Positions 1 to 8,756 of a DNA stretch of 64,000 nt are shown piece after piece. Positions within the stretch are counted from its first letter, which is position 1, and the number at the start of each line of letters is the position of its first letter. The stretch lies in NCBI RefSeq assembly GCF_029953635.1, contig NZ_CP124543.1:1405455-1469454 (forward strand). The letters are read 5' to 3'. Below the pieces are notes generated by a model that made no database searches, was not told the origin of the DNA, and was given only the letters and a program-made list of their open reading frames with translations. Both the position numbers and the translations under genes were made by a program. The DNA comes from Halotia branconii CENA392. GTDB taxonomy: Bacteria; Cyanobacteriota; Cyanobacteriia; Cyanobacteriales; Nostocaceae.

Positions 1-587
1 TATTCTCGGTCTTTGTAGCCATTACAAGTGAGTAATGCTCCTGGCGTATCTAGGATAGCTAGAGCAATCATTAATTCCGGCTTAGAACCAGCTTCTAAGC
101 CAAATTGATGCGGTTTACCAAAACGTACCAAATCTTCAATTAAATGCCGCTGCTGGTTGCACTTGACAGGGAATACCCCTCGATAAACACCAGGGTAGTT
201 GTAGCGGGCGATCGCTTTGGCAAAACAAGAGTTCAATCGCTCAATTCGGTCTTCCAAAATATCGGAAAAACGAATCAAGATCGGAAGCCCCAAATTACGC
301 TGCTTTAAAGCGTTGACCAGTTCAAATAAATCTAGAGAACCCCCGCGATCGCCTTTAGGAGAAACAGTCACATGACCAGCAGCATTAATCGAAAAATACG
401 GTTGTCCCCAACCTTCAATGCGGTATAAAGCTTCGCTATCCTCAATTTTCCAGGAGCGAGGTAAATCTCCTTTAGTAGTATTCGGTGGTAAGAGCTTTTT
501 TTGCTTATGATTTTTCACTTCAGAATTATGTCCATTGGACGGTACTTTTACCACCTCTTCAGATGTAGCAGTTAACTCAACATCCAT
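1..587 (-). CDS. speA: Biosynthetic arginine decarboxylase, N-terminal part
   Basis: Reading the minus strand from an ATG at 587 gives an uninterrupted frame that runs off the left edge, so about 195 N-terminal residues are present. The segment around WKIEDSEALYRIEGWGQPYF, followed by the glycine-rich VSPKGDRGGSLDLFELV and later FPVKCNQQRHLIEDL, is typical of SpeA, the PLP-dependent enzyme that makes agmatine from arginine for polyamine synthesis. The KCNQ motif holds the lysine that binds PLP in this fold-III family. The first 40 residues are a variable, low-complexity extension. The C-terminal two thirds lie outside the window. The gene is divergent from ndk, with about 160 bp between the two starts. 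Confidence 0.9.
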   Translation of the reverse strand, partial: MDVELTATSEEVVKVPSNGHNSEVKNHKQKKLLPPNTTKGDLPRSWKIEDSEALYRIEGWGQPYFSINAAGHVTVSPKGDRGGSLDLFELVNALKQRNLGLPILIRFSDILEDRIERLNSCFAKAIARYNYPGVYRGVFPVKCNQQRHLIEDLVRFGKPHQFGLEAGSKPELMIALAILDTPGALLTCNGYKDRE

Positions 588-749
588 TGATTCCTGACCT
601 CTGTGTTTCACCCACGAAAAACAATTTAACTCATTAATCTGGTAATCGATATGTACCTAGAGATAATTTCTGAGATAAACTCTGATTGGTCAGTAGTGAG
701 CCAGCGTTACTGACGAAGTGAAAAATTAATTAAGCTTTGGGAGATAATT

Positions 750-1199
750 TTGGAACGCACATTCTTAGCAATTAAGCCCGATGGCGTACAGCGTGGACTA
801 GCAGGTGAAATTATCCGTCGCTTTGAAACTAAAGGTTTTACCTTAGTTGGTTTAAAGTTTCTCAAACCTAGTCGGGAATTAGCTGAACAACACTATGCTG
901 TTCATCGACAAAGACCATTTTTCGCTGGTTTAGTCGAATTTATCACTTCTGGGCCAGTCGTGGCGATGGTATGGGAAGGTGACGGTGTGATTGCCGCTGC
1001 CAGAAAAATGATTGGTGCGACAAACCCCTTAACAGCAGAACCAGGGACAATTCGTGGCGATTTAGGCATTAACATTGGTCGCAATATTATCCACGGTTCT
1101 GATGCTCCAGAAACTGCTAAAAACGAAATAAGTTTGTGGTTTAAAGAAGAAGAGTTAGTTAGCTGGCAACCACATCTAACACCTTGGTTACACGAATAA
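750..1199 (+). CDS. ndk: Nucleoside diphosphate kinase
   Basis: A 149-residue protein of the normal length for bacterial Ndk, which moves the gamma phosphate from ATP to other nucleoside diphosphates through a phosphohistidine. The active-site histidine is visible as H115 in RNIIHGSD, and the nucleotide-binding segment [12 protein letters not shown] lies just before it. The start chosen is a TTG at 750, because the protein begins exactly where Ndk proteins usually begin ([12 protein letters not shown]) and no in-frame ATG lies upstream. It is a single gene with the repeat block at 1214-1520 directly after its stop. Confidence 0.95.
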   Translation: MERTFLAIKPDGVQRGLAGEIIRRFETKGFTLVGLKFLKPSRELAEQHYAVHRQRPFFAGLVEFITSGPVVAMVWEGDGVIAAARKMIGATNPLTAEPGTIRGDLGINIGRNIIHGSDAPETAKNEISLWFKEEELVSWQPHLTPWLHE

Positions 1200-1213
1200 A
1201 TTAGGGCATGGGG

Positions 1214-1378
1214 AATGAAGAAGAGGAATTGGGGCAGGGGGCAGGGTGCAGAGGGGAATGAAGAAGAGGAATTGGGGCAGGGGGCAGGGTGCAGAGGGGA
1301 ATGAAGAAGAGGAATTGGGGCAGGGTGCAGAGGGGAATGAAGAAGAGGAATTGGGGCAGGGTGCAGAGGGGAATGAAG
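1214..1378 (+). repeat. Purine-rich tandem repeat, 43/43/36/36 bp units
   Basis: Four head-to-tail units begin at 1214, 1257, 1300 and 1336, each starting AATGAAGAAGAGGAATTGGG and ending in a G-rich run. The first two units are 43 bp; the last two are 36 bp because a 7-bp G-rich step is missing. A fifth partial unit starts at 1372. The strand is almost purely G/A. There are no unique spacers, so this is not CRISPR. Long overlapping frames through it are low-complexity artefacts. Confidence 0.9.
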
Positions 1379-1386
1379 AAAAATTA

Positions 1387-1520
1387 GCTCTTTCTCCTTT
1401 TCTCCCTTCTCGCTGCCCCCTGCCTTTTCTTCTCCCTGCTCCCTGCCCCCTGCCTTTTCTTCTCCCTGCTCCCTGCTCCCTTCCTTGCCTCCGGTCACTG
1501 AGCGTAGCCGAAGTGCTACT
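1387..1520. repeat. Pyrimidine-rich CCCTGC repeats with a nested palindromic repeat
   Basis: This C/T-rich block repeats CCCTGCC and CTTTTCTTCTCCCTG motifs and is roughly complementary to the preceding G/A-rich block, so the pair could fold into a large stem between ndk and the convergent terC-like gene. At about 1490-1518 it contains one copy of the dispersed palindrome GTCACTGAGCGTAGCCGAAG, which recurs at several other places in this window. The block runs into the 3' end of the TerC gene and supplies its stop codon. Confidence 0.75.
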
Positions 1521-2244
1521 CCCTAGTCCCAACTTCACTCTTTTCTGGTTCTACTTGGGGTGACTCGATTAAAGTACGTTTGGAAAATCCCCAAGCCAAG
1601 ATTAGACCGATCGCAGAAATCATGATCCATTCTGGCGGTACTAAATCATCGTTCACCACTTTTAGTAATAAGCGCAAGCCCACCAATGCCACAGTTATGT
1701 AACCTGCATCTTCTAAGTTTTCAAATTCATCTAACCAACGGATAAATAATCCTGCCATAAATCGTAGAGTAATAATTCCGACTGTTGCCCCAGTTAAGAC
1801 TAACCACCTTTCTTGAGAAACAGCGATCGCAGTTGTCACACTATCTAAAGAAAACGCCAAATCTGTAAAGGCAATCACCGGGATTGCTTGCAATAAGGAG
1901 TTAAAACGCGGCCCGTGATGATGTTCGTCATTGGTTTCTTCAGAAGTAAAGTGTTGAAACACCAACCACAATAGGTAAGCCGCGCCCAATAACTCAAACT
2001 GCCAGAACTTTTGCACCCAAGTAGCGGTCAAAATGAGACTGATTCGTAGCACATAAGCAACGACTAAACCAAAATTTAAAGCCCGACGTTCAAGTTCTTT
2101 GTCTTCTAGTCCTTGGGCGATCGCAGCCAGGGCGATCGCATTATCTGCTGATAACACCGCCTCTAAAAAAATCAGGATCAGCAGGACTATAGGGGCTTCA
2201 ATGTGGAAATTAAAGTGAAGATAATCAAAAATACGGTCTAGCAT
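1516..2244 (-). CDS. TerC/Alx-family integral membrane protein
   Basis: A 242-residue membrane protein with about seven hydrophobic segments. The two signature acidic motifs of the TerC/YkoY family are present: EAVLSADNAIALAA in the first membrane segment and AFSLDSVTTAIAVS in the middle. Members of this family (Alx, MeeF/MeeY, YkoY) export manganese or help metal homeostasis; the substrate here is inferred, not shown. A histidine-rich loop (DEHHHG) lies between membrane segments. The last residues (VGTRE and the stop) are written by the neighbouring dispersed repeat, so the C-terminus has probably been changed by repeat insertion. Confidence 0.88.
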   Translation of the reverse strand: MLDRIFDYLHFNFHIEAPIVLLILIFLEAVLSADNAIALAAIAQGLEDKELERRALNFGLVVAYVLRISLILTATWVQKFWQFELLGAAYLLWLVFQHFTSEETNDEHHHGPRFNSLLQAIPVIAFTDLAFSLDSVTTAIAVSQERWLVLTGATVGIITLRFMAGLFIRWLDEFENLEDAGYITVALVGLRLLLKVVNDDLVPPEWIMISAIGLILAWGFSKRTLIESPQVEPEKSEVGTRE

Positions 2245-2424
2245 TCCAGGTTTCTCAAGCAGGAAAAATTAAAAATTAACAAAATCGGTTAATTTTGATA
2301 TAACTAAAGTGCAATGAATTACTACTTTTATCCAGCTTAACGCGTGGCTCGTTTATTCCCAAAAGATTGGCATCCATGCGATCGCTACACAATTAGTTGG
2401 ATAAAGACATTGACAGTCAAAAAA

Positions 2425-2625
2425 CTAAGCTTCGTCAGAAGATTCATTCACTGATGATTGTAATGGCTTAATGACTACCCGACCATTTTCAACTACAGTA
2501 CAACTTTTAACCAAATTTTTGCTATTAGCGACTGAAACAGCTTGACACTGGTTTTGATAAGAAATATTTTGCTTTTGTTGTTGGTTAAGAACAGCAACAC
2601 AACAGCCACAAGCATTAAAGGACAT
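2425..2625 (-). CDS. Small cysteine-rich hypothetical protein
   Basis: A 66-residue frame with an ATG start and an N-terminal CGCC cluster (residues 7-10), followed by a short hydrophilic stretch and an acidic C-terminus. It has no recognisable domain or signal peptide. Residue composition is normal and it is not in a low-complexity repeat, which favours a real gene. No strong Shine-Dalgarno is visible and it overlaps nothing. It lies alone between the TerC gene and the divergent DUF1400 gene. Function unknown. Confidence 0.5.
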   Translation of the reverse strand: MSFNACGCCVAVLNQQQKQNISYQNQCQAVSVANSKNLVKSCTVVENGRVVIKPLQSSVNESSDEA

Positions 2626-2940
2626 ATTAGGTAATTTGATCTCTATATCTATTATCGCACTGTTGATTTTCTTTGAAATAAAAATTTATCGAAAGCGGCG
2701 GGAAACTCCATCCCTTCATGGGTGGTTAAAAAAGTGATAACTGATAACTGTCTATGCCCCATGCCCCATTCCCTATGCCCGAAAACTTTATCCCGCAAGT
2801 GGCGTGAAGTTTTTTATGTCTTTGCGCCTTAGTGGTCAAAACCTCTACTTATATACTTTAAAAAGGAAAACGGTAAAGATCCCGCCCTATTTCCTTAATG
2901 CTCAAACAAGTTTGAAAAGCGTAGACAGTGGGTTTTGTCA
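2626..2940. other. Intergenic, repeat remnants, upstream of DUF1400 gene
   Basis: No gene is seen. At 2695-2735 there is a hairpin-prone stretch (GGCGGGAAACTCCATCCC), which resembles debris from mobile-element ends. At 2750-2790 there are CCCCATGCCCCATTCCC-type repeats. At about 2818-2845 (TCTTTGCGCCTTAGTGGTC) there is a fragment of the 'GCAAAGGCGCAGAG' dispersed family also seen near 11830, 37310 and 47395. The promoter of the downstream hydrolase is presumably in the last 100 bp, but I cannot place it. Confidence 0.5.
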
Positions 2941-4650
2941 ATGAAAAAATTGTTAAGATACCTGAGTTTAGGTCTGCTATCTACGTTAATGACGGCTACT
3001 CCAGGAATGGCAGCCGACCGTATTAGTTTTTTTTATCCTCCTTTTGGGGAATTTTCTTTATCTACTGATTCTTTAGAAACCTTTGCTAAAGAAGGTAAAA
3101 TCACTGATGAGTTGGCAATTTACGCCAATCGCGCCACTCCCGAACAATTAGCTCAACTACGGGAAGTACTTCAGCAACGTTTTAATCTTACTCCTACCTT
3201 GATATCTCAGTTTACCTACTCCCCTATCGGTGAACAGTTAATGCAACGTTTGGGCGAATTGCTTTTAAACGACTCTCGTCAAAACGGCTTTTACGCTTTG
3301 CGGAGTGCTTTGATTATAGCTGCTGCCGATCCTCAAGGCTTGACTGTTATTAATGTACTGCGTAAGTTTCCCTCATCTAGTGTGCGACTTAATTTTTCTG
3401 AGGGAATACAAATAGTTAATGATTTATCACAATTGCTAAAAACTAGGGATGCGGTTGTAAGTTTTATTCAACAAGAGGCGATTAAAGAGACAATCATACA
3501 AGCAGATGCCAATTCCAACGTTAATTTTGCTTTCAAACCGGATTTGCGTCAGCCAGGGCCATTTAGTTTCCAGGAAATCAGCTTTCCTGTCAATGATACT
3601 AAACGCGATCGCCAATTACCAGTAGATCTTTATTTGCCTGAGGTAAAATCACAAACTACACCAGATTTACCCTCACCACCTTTTCCATTAATTGTAATTT
3701 CTCATGGTCTGGCCTCAGACCGCACTGCTTTTATCTACCTAGCTAAACATTTAGCGTCTTACGGTTTTGCCGTCACTGTACTAGAACACCCTGGTAGCAA
3801 TGCCAAACGTTTTGAATTATACTTTGCAGGCTTGGCAGGGCCACCAGAACCCTCAGAATTTATTAACCGACCATTAGATGTCAAGTATGTACTAGATTCT
3901 CTCCAGCGTTTAGAACAGATTGATCCTGCTGTTCGGGGGAAATTAGATTTCCAAAAAGTCGCAGCAATTGGTCAGTCTTTTGGTGGTTATACTGTTTTGA
4001 CTTTAGCAGGAGGGAAGCTTAACTTTCCTCAACTAAACGAAGACTGTAATCCTAACAGATCATTAAATTTATCTTTATTTTTACAGTGTCGTGCCGATGA
4101 GTTACCGCCAATAGATTATCCGCTACAAGACGATCGCATTAAAGCAGTGATTGCGATTAATCCTATCGATAGTTCTGTGTTGGGAGAAACAGGAATCAGT
4201 CAAATTAAAGTTCCGGCAATGTTGGTGACAGGTAGTCAAGATATTTTCGCCCCATCAGTACCAGAACAGGTTCGTCCTTTTACTTGGCTTCCTAACCCGA
4301 ATAAATACTTAGTTTTAATTGAAAATGCTACCCATTTCACCACTATCGACGAGCTAGATGCTGAAAGTGATGTCTTACCAGTACCACCGACTCTACTTGG
4401 CCCGAATCGCGCTCCAGCTTATGACTATATGAAGGCGCTGAGTGTGGCTTTCTTAGAAAGCAATCTTCTCAACAAGCCGGAATATCGTATTTATTTACAG
4501 CCATCTTATGCCCAATATCTGAGCCAAGCTCCTCTCAAGCTGAGTTTAGTACAATCGCTAACGGCAAATCAGCTCACACAACTAGTAAATGGCTCTACTT
4601 TCCGAACTCAAAAACCAGCAAAACCTCAACTAACTCCGATATCGCCTTAG
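2941..4650 (+). CDS. Secreted alpha/beta hydrolase with DUF1400 domain
   Basis: A 569-residue protein read from the ATG at 2941; a TTG two codons earlier is in frame but less likely. A signal peptide is clear (KKLLRYLSLGLLSTLM, cleavage near PGMAA), so it should act outside the plasma membrane. Residues of about 25-160 match the cyanobacterial DUF1400 domain. After this comes an alpha/beta-hydrolase fold with an HGLASD oxyanion segment, nucleophile S346 in GQSFGG, and probable D434 (GSQDIF) and H465 (NATHF). This resembles the 'predicted dienelactone hydrolase' group; the substrate is unknown, an esterase or lipase role being likely. It stands alone, with a hairpin terminator candidate at 4718-4752. 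Confidence 0.88.
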   Translation: MKKLLRYLSLGLLSTLMTATPGMAADRISFFYPPFGEFSLSTDSLETFAKEGKITDELAIYANRATPEQLAQLREVLQQRFNLTPTLISQFTYSPIGEQLMQRLGELLLNDSRQNGFYALRSALIIAAADPQGLTVINVLRKFPSSSVRLNFSEGIQIVNDLSQLLKTRDAVVSFIQQEAIKETIIQADANSNVNFAFKPDLRQPGPFSFQEISFPVNDTKRDRQLPVDLYLPEVKSQTTPDLPSPPFPLIVISHGLASDRTAFIYLAKHLASYGFAVTVLEHPGSNAKRFELYFAGLAGPPEPSEFINRPLDVKYVLDSLQRLEQIDPAVRGKLDFQKVAAIGQSFGGYTVLTLAGGKLNFPQLNEDCNPNRSLNLSLFLQCRADELPPIDYPLQDDRIKAVIAINPIDSSVLGETGISQIKVPAMLVTGSQDIFAPSVPEQVRPFTWLPNPNKYLVLIENATHFTTIDELDAESDVLPVPPTLLGPNRAPAYDYMKALSVAFLESNLLNKPEYRIYLQPSYAQYLSQAPLKLSLVQSLTANQLTQLVNGSTFRTQKPAKPQLTPISP

Positions 4651-4666
4651 TAGGGTATGGGGTATG

Positions 4667-4714
4667 GGGCATTGGGCATTGGGCATTGGGCATTGGGCAT
4701 TGGGCATTGGGCAT
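4667..4714. repeat. Heptanucleotide tandem repeat GGGCATT x6.9 (STRR type)
   Basis: Six perfect copies of GGGCATT run from 4667 to 4708, followed by a partial GGGCAT. Heptamer arrays of this kind are known as STRR sequences in heterocystous cyanobacteria. A diverged start (GGGTATGGGGTATG) precedes it. It lies 17 bp after the stop of the hydrolase gene. A small frame read through it is an artefact of the repeat. Confidence 0.9.
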
Positions 4715-4717
4715 AGA

Positions 4718-4752
4718 AACCCAACATATACAAGACTTTGGAGTGTTGGGTT
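4718..4752 (+). terminator. Hairpin, candidate terminator
   Basis: A perfect 9-bp stem, AACCCAACA paired with TGTTGGGTT, with a 17-nt loop, is followed by ACTTTTCT. It sits 70 bp after the DUF1400 hydrolase stop. The AACCCAAC arm occurs again at about 4811, and between them lies a GGAGACGCTACGCGAACG repeat, so the hairpin may belong to a dispersed element that doubles as a terminator. Confidence 0.5.
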
Positions 4753-4959
4753 ACTTTTCTCCTTACGGAGACGCTACGCGAACGAGAAGCCCCTTCGGGT
4801 CTACGTTCCTCAACCCAACCTTGTATATTGAGGGGGTGACAAATTTTGCTTGCGTAAGTCCTGATGAAGTTAAGTCAACAAATACAAATAAGAAATTATA
4901 ATTTCTACCTATCGCCAGGTATTAGTAATTTGAACCATTGAAGTGAGCAAGACTAGCTT

Positions 4960-5781
4960 ATGCAAGACTCTAGACAAGAAATAAATGCCAGAGCTTCTAT
5001 GAATTTGGAACAGCGAAGGAATTGGTATTCTCCTGTTGCTGATGTTTATTACAACGCCAGACCGCGCTATCCCAAGGAACTGATTGAGCGGTCTGTCGCT
5101 TTAGCCCAACTTGACTCAGATGCATTGATTCTTGAGGTCGGTTGTGGCCCAGGAAATGCGACGGTAGCTTTTGCTCAATTTGGTTTTTCAATGAAGTGTA
5201 TTGAGCCAAACCAGGATTTTTGTCATTTGGCACAACGTCACTGTGCAACCTATGCAAACGTTGCCATCCACAACACTTCATTTGAGGAGTGGGAACTGGA
5301 AGCAAAACAGTTCAATGCCGTTCTATCTGCTAATGCCTTTCACTGGATACCGTCAGAGATTCGGTATGCCAAGGCAGCGAGGGCATTACGCGACAACGGG
5401 TTTCTCATGCTGCTATGGAATCTGAGACCTGAACCGAAATACGAAGTTTATCAAGCAATCGAGGAAGTGTATCAAGCCTATGCTCCCTCACTTGTCCGGT
5501 ATGAAGGTGCAGAAACTCAAGCGGAAATTTTGAGAGGGTTTGAACAAGACATTCTAGATTCTGGTTGTTTTAAGGAATTGGTAACTGAGCAAATCGCGTG
5601 TGAGGTGACGTACAGCATCGATGACTTCTTTAAGCTATTAAATACCTTTGGGAGACTAGAGCCAAAGGCGAAGGAGTTGCTATTTGCAGGATTGCGGGAA
5701 AAGCTGAGGAACTTTGGAGACAGTATACAGCTCTCGTTTCTTTCTGCTGTTCACGTTGCCCGAAAACGAAAAGATGGATAA
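4960..5781 (+). CDS. Class I SAM-dependent methyltransferase
   Basis: A 273-residue protein. The SAM-binding motif I is visible as ILEVGCGPGNAT (about residues 56-67), followed by the acidic end of strand beta-2 (CIEPNQ) and a post-motif AFHWIP, which fits the methyltransferase 11/25 type of Rossmann fold. The substrate cannot be deduced. The ATG at 4960 is used; a second ATG at 4999 (MNLEQRRNWY) would still leave the whole domain. No partner gene is close enough to imply an operon; the convergent lytic transglycosylase follows after 53 bp. Confidence 0.85.
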   Translation: MQDSRQEINARASMNLEQRRNWYSPVADVYYNARPRYPKELIERSVALAQLDSDALILEVGCGPGNATVAFAQFGFSMKCIEPNQDFCHLAQRHCATYANVAIHNTSFEEWELEAKQFNAVLSANAFHWIPSEIRYAKAARALRDNGFLMLLWNLRPEPKYEVYQAIEEVYQAYAPSLVRYEGAETQAEILRGFEQDILDSGCFKELVTEQIACEVTYSIDDFFKLLNTFGRLEPKAKELLFAGLREKLRNFGDSIQLSFLSAVHVARKRKDG

Positions 5782-5834
5782 GGGGAAAAGCTCTTCTTCT
5801 CTTCCCCTGCTCCTCTGCTTTCATATATCACAGC

Positions 5835-8024
5835 TTACTGTTGTGGCAATTTTGGGTGTGTGGTTGAGTACTTTGCTACTATTCCCGAAATCTCTGGGTT
5901 GTAAAGTCTTAGATAATTCCAATAGTTACCGAATACTTGTCGCACGTAATTTTGGGTTTCTTCAAAGGGGATTACTTCTACAAACTCATCTGGATCTTTT
6001 GTAGGTATAGTTTGCAGCCATTTGGCGACATTGCCTGGCCCAGCGTTGTAACTAGCGATCGCTAACAAGGAATTATTATTATATTGCTGGTGAGTATGAT
6101 CCAAATACCAAGTACCCAACATAATGTTATCGCTGGGATTTTCTAGGTTCAGGGTTTTGCTATCTGCTTTAATTTGCGGGGCTATCCATTGAGCTGTACT
6201 TGGTAGAACCTGCATTAAGCCAGTAGCATTAGCCACAGATTTGATTTTAGGCTCAAATCGTGACTCTTGACGAATCAAGGCTGTCACTAATAAAGGATTC
6301 AGTTGACGTTCTGTAGACCACTTTTCAATCTGCTGGAGATAAGGAAAAGGATAACGAGCTTGCCAGTAGGTGATTTGTTTGCTCAAAGCTGCATATTCAG
6401 CTTTTCCTTCTGGTGTTTTTTGGTCTTCGACTTTAGAAATAATGTCAATTCCTGAGATGTTTTCTCCTTTAGCTAACCGCATCAAACCTTCAGTAAATTG
6501 CTCTGCTACTGTGGGCTGTTCCTGATTTTGAAATTCTGTTTCCCATTGCAACCAAGCATCACGATCTTGTCCTAACAGATACAATTCTTTAAAGGTTTCT
6601 GAACCTGCGGTAGGCACTGGACGCTGACGCGGGATTATTTCTGGTGTCATTTGACGCACAGTATTAAAGTTGCCGACATTTAACCCTAGAGTTGTTGCCG
6701 CTCGCCATGCGTAGTAAGAATAAGGAAATTGGCTGATGACATACTCATAAGCAGCTTTAGCATCTTCTTGTTTTCCGAGGGCAGTTGCCCACTTGCCTAC
6801 CCAAAAACCTGCTCTGGGAGCCAAAATGCTAGTTGGATTATTAATAGTAATTGGCCCTGCCCATTCCCAAGCTGCTTGATAATCTTTAGCTTTGGCTTTT
6901 TCTTGGGCAATTTTCCAGCGATACTCTGCTGCTTCATCAGAGTTTTTGTATTTAGTGATTAGTAATTCCCAAGCTTTTTTAGCCGAATTTTGATCGTTAA
7001 GACCTTGCAAAATCTGGGCTTGTGCTACCAATGCTTCACTCGCTTGTTCGGGAAATTTGGTAACTACCTGATTCAAATAAGGTATGGCATCTTTACGGTT
7101 TTTGGCCATTTCTGCTAAACGTAACAAAGCATTTCCAGTTTCGCTAGCATTGGGAAATTTCTGCACTAAGAAATTATAAGTGGCGATCGCCTGTTCTCGT
7201 TCTTTGCCTCCTACTTGCAAACCCCGTGCAAGACGATAGAGGTTGCGGGGTGTTTGGGGTGCTTTAACGTAAGCAGCAGCAGCTTTGGTAAATTGATTAT
7301 TTGCCCAATATGCTGTACCAATAATTTCCCAGTCTTGCGGTTTCAAATTTGACTGCTTAACTAACTTGTCTAATACACCAACTATTCCTGGTTGGCTATA
7401 GGCATATTTTGCCAAAATTAACTGTAATCGCGGCTGATTGGGATTTTTTTCTAATTGCTTGCGAATAATTTCCCAAGTGAGGGGATGGGAAGGAAATTGA
7501 GCGATCGCCATTTCCTGTTGTTGTGGTTGGGCGATCAGATACATTGCTTTGACAGCAGCAGGTTCTTGAGGATATTGTTTCAGCACCTTTTGTCGCAGAT
7601 CCGAAGCTTTACCTTCTTCACCCAGCAAATCTTCTGCTTGAGCCTGTTTCAGCAAAATATAAGGCGCTAAGACAGGATAGTCTTTTTCAAGTCCTTGCAG
7701 TAAAACTAACGCTTTTTTACCTTGGGTTCTTTCTATATAATCACTTGCCAGCAAATAACGCGCCCTGGCTCGATCTATAGAGCGAGAATTTTGGACTACC
7801 TGTGCTAGCTTTTCTGCTCGTTCCGCTGGTGACTGCGATATCAACGGAAAAACCGCCGATTTAGCTTTAGCAGCCTCTGATAGTTGCTCAGGTTGATTTT
7901 TACCAAGCCATTGTTGTAAAGATTTTCCGATCTCAGGTGCAGACACCATTGCTCCTGCTGAAAAGGCAAATAGCGCCGCACCAGCAATCAGGGGAATTTG
8001 TTTGTTTTGTAATTTCTTCAGCAT
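5835..8024 (-). CDS. Soluble lytic murein transglycosylase with TPR-like superhelix
   Basis: A 729-residue protein that cleaves peptidoglycan glycan strands to 1,6-anhydro ends. The N-terminus has a basic start and a hydrophobic segment (IPLIAGAALFAFSAGAMV), a signal peptide or anchor. Residues of about 55-560 are a long array of helical TPR-like repeats, as in Slt70. The C-terminal SLT domain holds the catalytic glutamate E587 in RQESRFEP, then NATGLMQVLPSTAQW and the SYNAGPGNV motif. Length and order agree with Slt-type enzymes rather than short MltE types. It acts in the periplasm, in wall turnover. Single-gene unit. Confidence 0.93.
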   Translation of the reverse strand: MLKKLQNKQIPLIAGAALFAFSAGAMVSAPEIGKSLQQWLGKNQPEQLSEAAKAKSAVFPLISQSPAERAEKLAQVVQNSRSIDRARARYLLASDYIERTQGKKALVLLQGLEKDYPVLAPYILLKQAQAEDLLGEEGKASDLRQKVLKQYPQEPAAVKAMYLIAQPQQQEMAIAQFPSHPLTWEIIRKQLEKNPNQPRLQLILAKYAYSQPGIVGVLDKLVKQSNLKPQDWEIIGTAYWANNQFTKAAAAYVKAPQTPRNLYRLARGLQVGGKEREQAIATYNFLVQKFPNASETGNALLRLAEMAKNRKDAIPYLNQVVTKFPEQASEALVAQAQILQGLNDQNSAKKAWELLITKYKNSDEAAEYRWKIAQEKAKAKDYQAAWEWAGPITINNPTSILAPRAGFWVGKWATALGKQEDAKAAYEYVISQFPYSYYAWRAATTLGLNVGNFNTVRQMTPEIIPRQRPVPTAGSETFKELYLLGQDRDAWLQWETEFQNQEQPTVAEQFTEGLMRLAKGENISGIDIISKVEDQKTPEGKAEYAALSKQITYWQARYPFPYLQQIEKWSTERQLNPLLVTALIRQESRFEPKIKSVANATGLMQVLPSTAQWIAPQIKADSKTLNLENPSDNIMLGTWYLDHTHQQYNNNSLLAIASYNAGPGNVAKWLQTIPTKDPDEFVEVIPFEETQNYVRQVFGNYWNYLRLYNPEISGIVAKYSTTHPKLPQQ

Positions 8025-8756
8025 GAATACCCGCTGAAAAGTTGCAATGAATTTCTTGAAACTTTAGCATTCCTGGACATAAGTGTAATCAGTTTTTGAG
8101 TGGAAATTTTTATTCTCTGAGGAATAATGCCAGTACTTAATTTTTAGTTCTTTGGATTAATGTATTTCTGAGGCTTTGTAGCTTCTCAATCAAGGAAAAA
8201 GTGCTTACTGTGAACATAACATACAGAAAATTCCAGATGCCAATTTTACCGCATTCCCAGAATTCAAGAAGGTTATCGTCATTGATTTGAATTTAATTCC
8301 TGAGTGTGATTGGTCTTTCTAAATGAAGAAGTACCCATTTTTGCATAACTGTCTATAGAAACTGGTAGCGGTTCAATCAATTTCAAGATTTACGCCAGCA
8401 AAATTTGTCATTAATAGTAGCTCATACCGTTTCACTTTAAAGTTGATACATTTGGGCAACCAGGGGAGGCAGCACTTCGGCTACGCGGCAGTTGAGTTTC
8501 GACTACGCTCAACTACCGCGTAGTCGAAACTCAGTGACCGGAGGCAGGGGGAGTAAGAAAAATAATTTGTATCAGTAATTTCGTGAAATGGTATCACTTC
8601 TTTTTACTCTGTTAGTGGTCAAAACGTAAAATATGCTTAGCAGTGTTTTTGCTGTATTCTAATTTTTGTTTACAAAACGAGATAATAGATGTTTAAGCAA
8701 CTCAATTACTGAACTTACTTATGTATCATTCTTAGTCATGGGAGATTACTACAGAG
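8025..8756. other. Intergenic region between divergent slt-like and kinase genes
   Basis: The 730-bp gap must hold promoters for both flanking genes. It contains the MITE at 8424-8594, listed separately. The remaining sequence (8025-8423 and 8595-8756) is A/T-rich with no convincing frame or RNA gene. A short GTTAGTGGTCAAAACG at about 8610 is a fragment of a dispersed repeat also present near 2830. Confidence 0.5.
8424..8594 (+). mobile_element. MITE, ATACCRTTTCAC family, copy A with nested palindrome
   Basis: The left end reads ATACCGTTTCACTTTAAAGT and goes on to TGATACATTTG. The reverse complement of the right end reads ATACCATTTCACGAAATTAC and goes on to TGATACAAATT. These are imperfect terminal inverted repeats of about 27 bp. 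The centre carries the CAGCACTTCGGCTACG motif, interrupted by an extra palindrome (GTTGAGTTTCGACTACGCTC and its partner) that is absent from copy C at 50991. There is no coding capacity. Related copies lie at 16398 (reverse orientation, one end lost) and 50991. No target duplication is obvious. Confidence 0.8.

Noticed and set aside
1214..1378. CRISPR-like array after ndk
   Set aside because: Units are directly adjacent with no unique spacers, and the sequence is low-complexity G/A. It is a plain tandem repeat.
902..1563. Long overlapping frames on both strands through the repeat block after ndk
   Set aside because: They are repetitive (GAEGNEEEELGQ- or LHSPLHPAPIP-type) products of the tandem repeat and partly cover ndk; there is no ribosome site or family match.
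2690..2740. Riboswitch upstream of the DUF1400 hydrolase
   Set aside because: The hairpin-like GGCGGGAAACTCC sequence looks like mobile-element debris; I see no conserved aptamer core.
4686..4901. Small frame reading through the GGGCATT array and hairpin
   Set aside because: It starts inside the heptamer repeat and encodes GHWALGI-type low complexity; not a gene.
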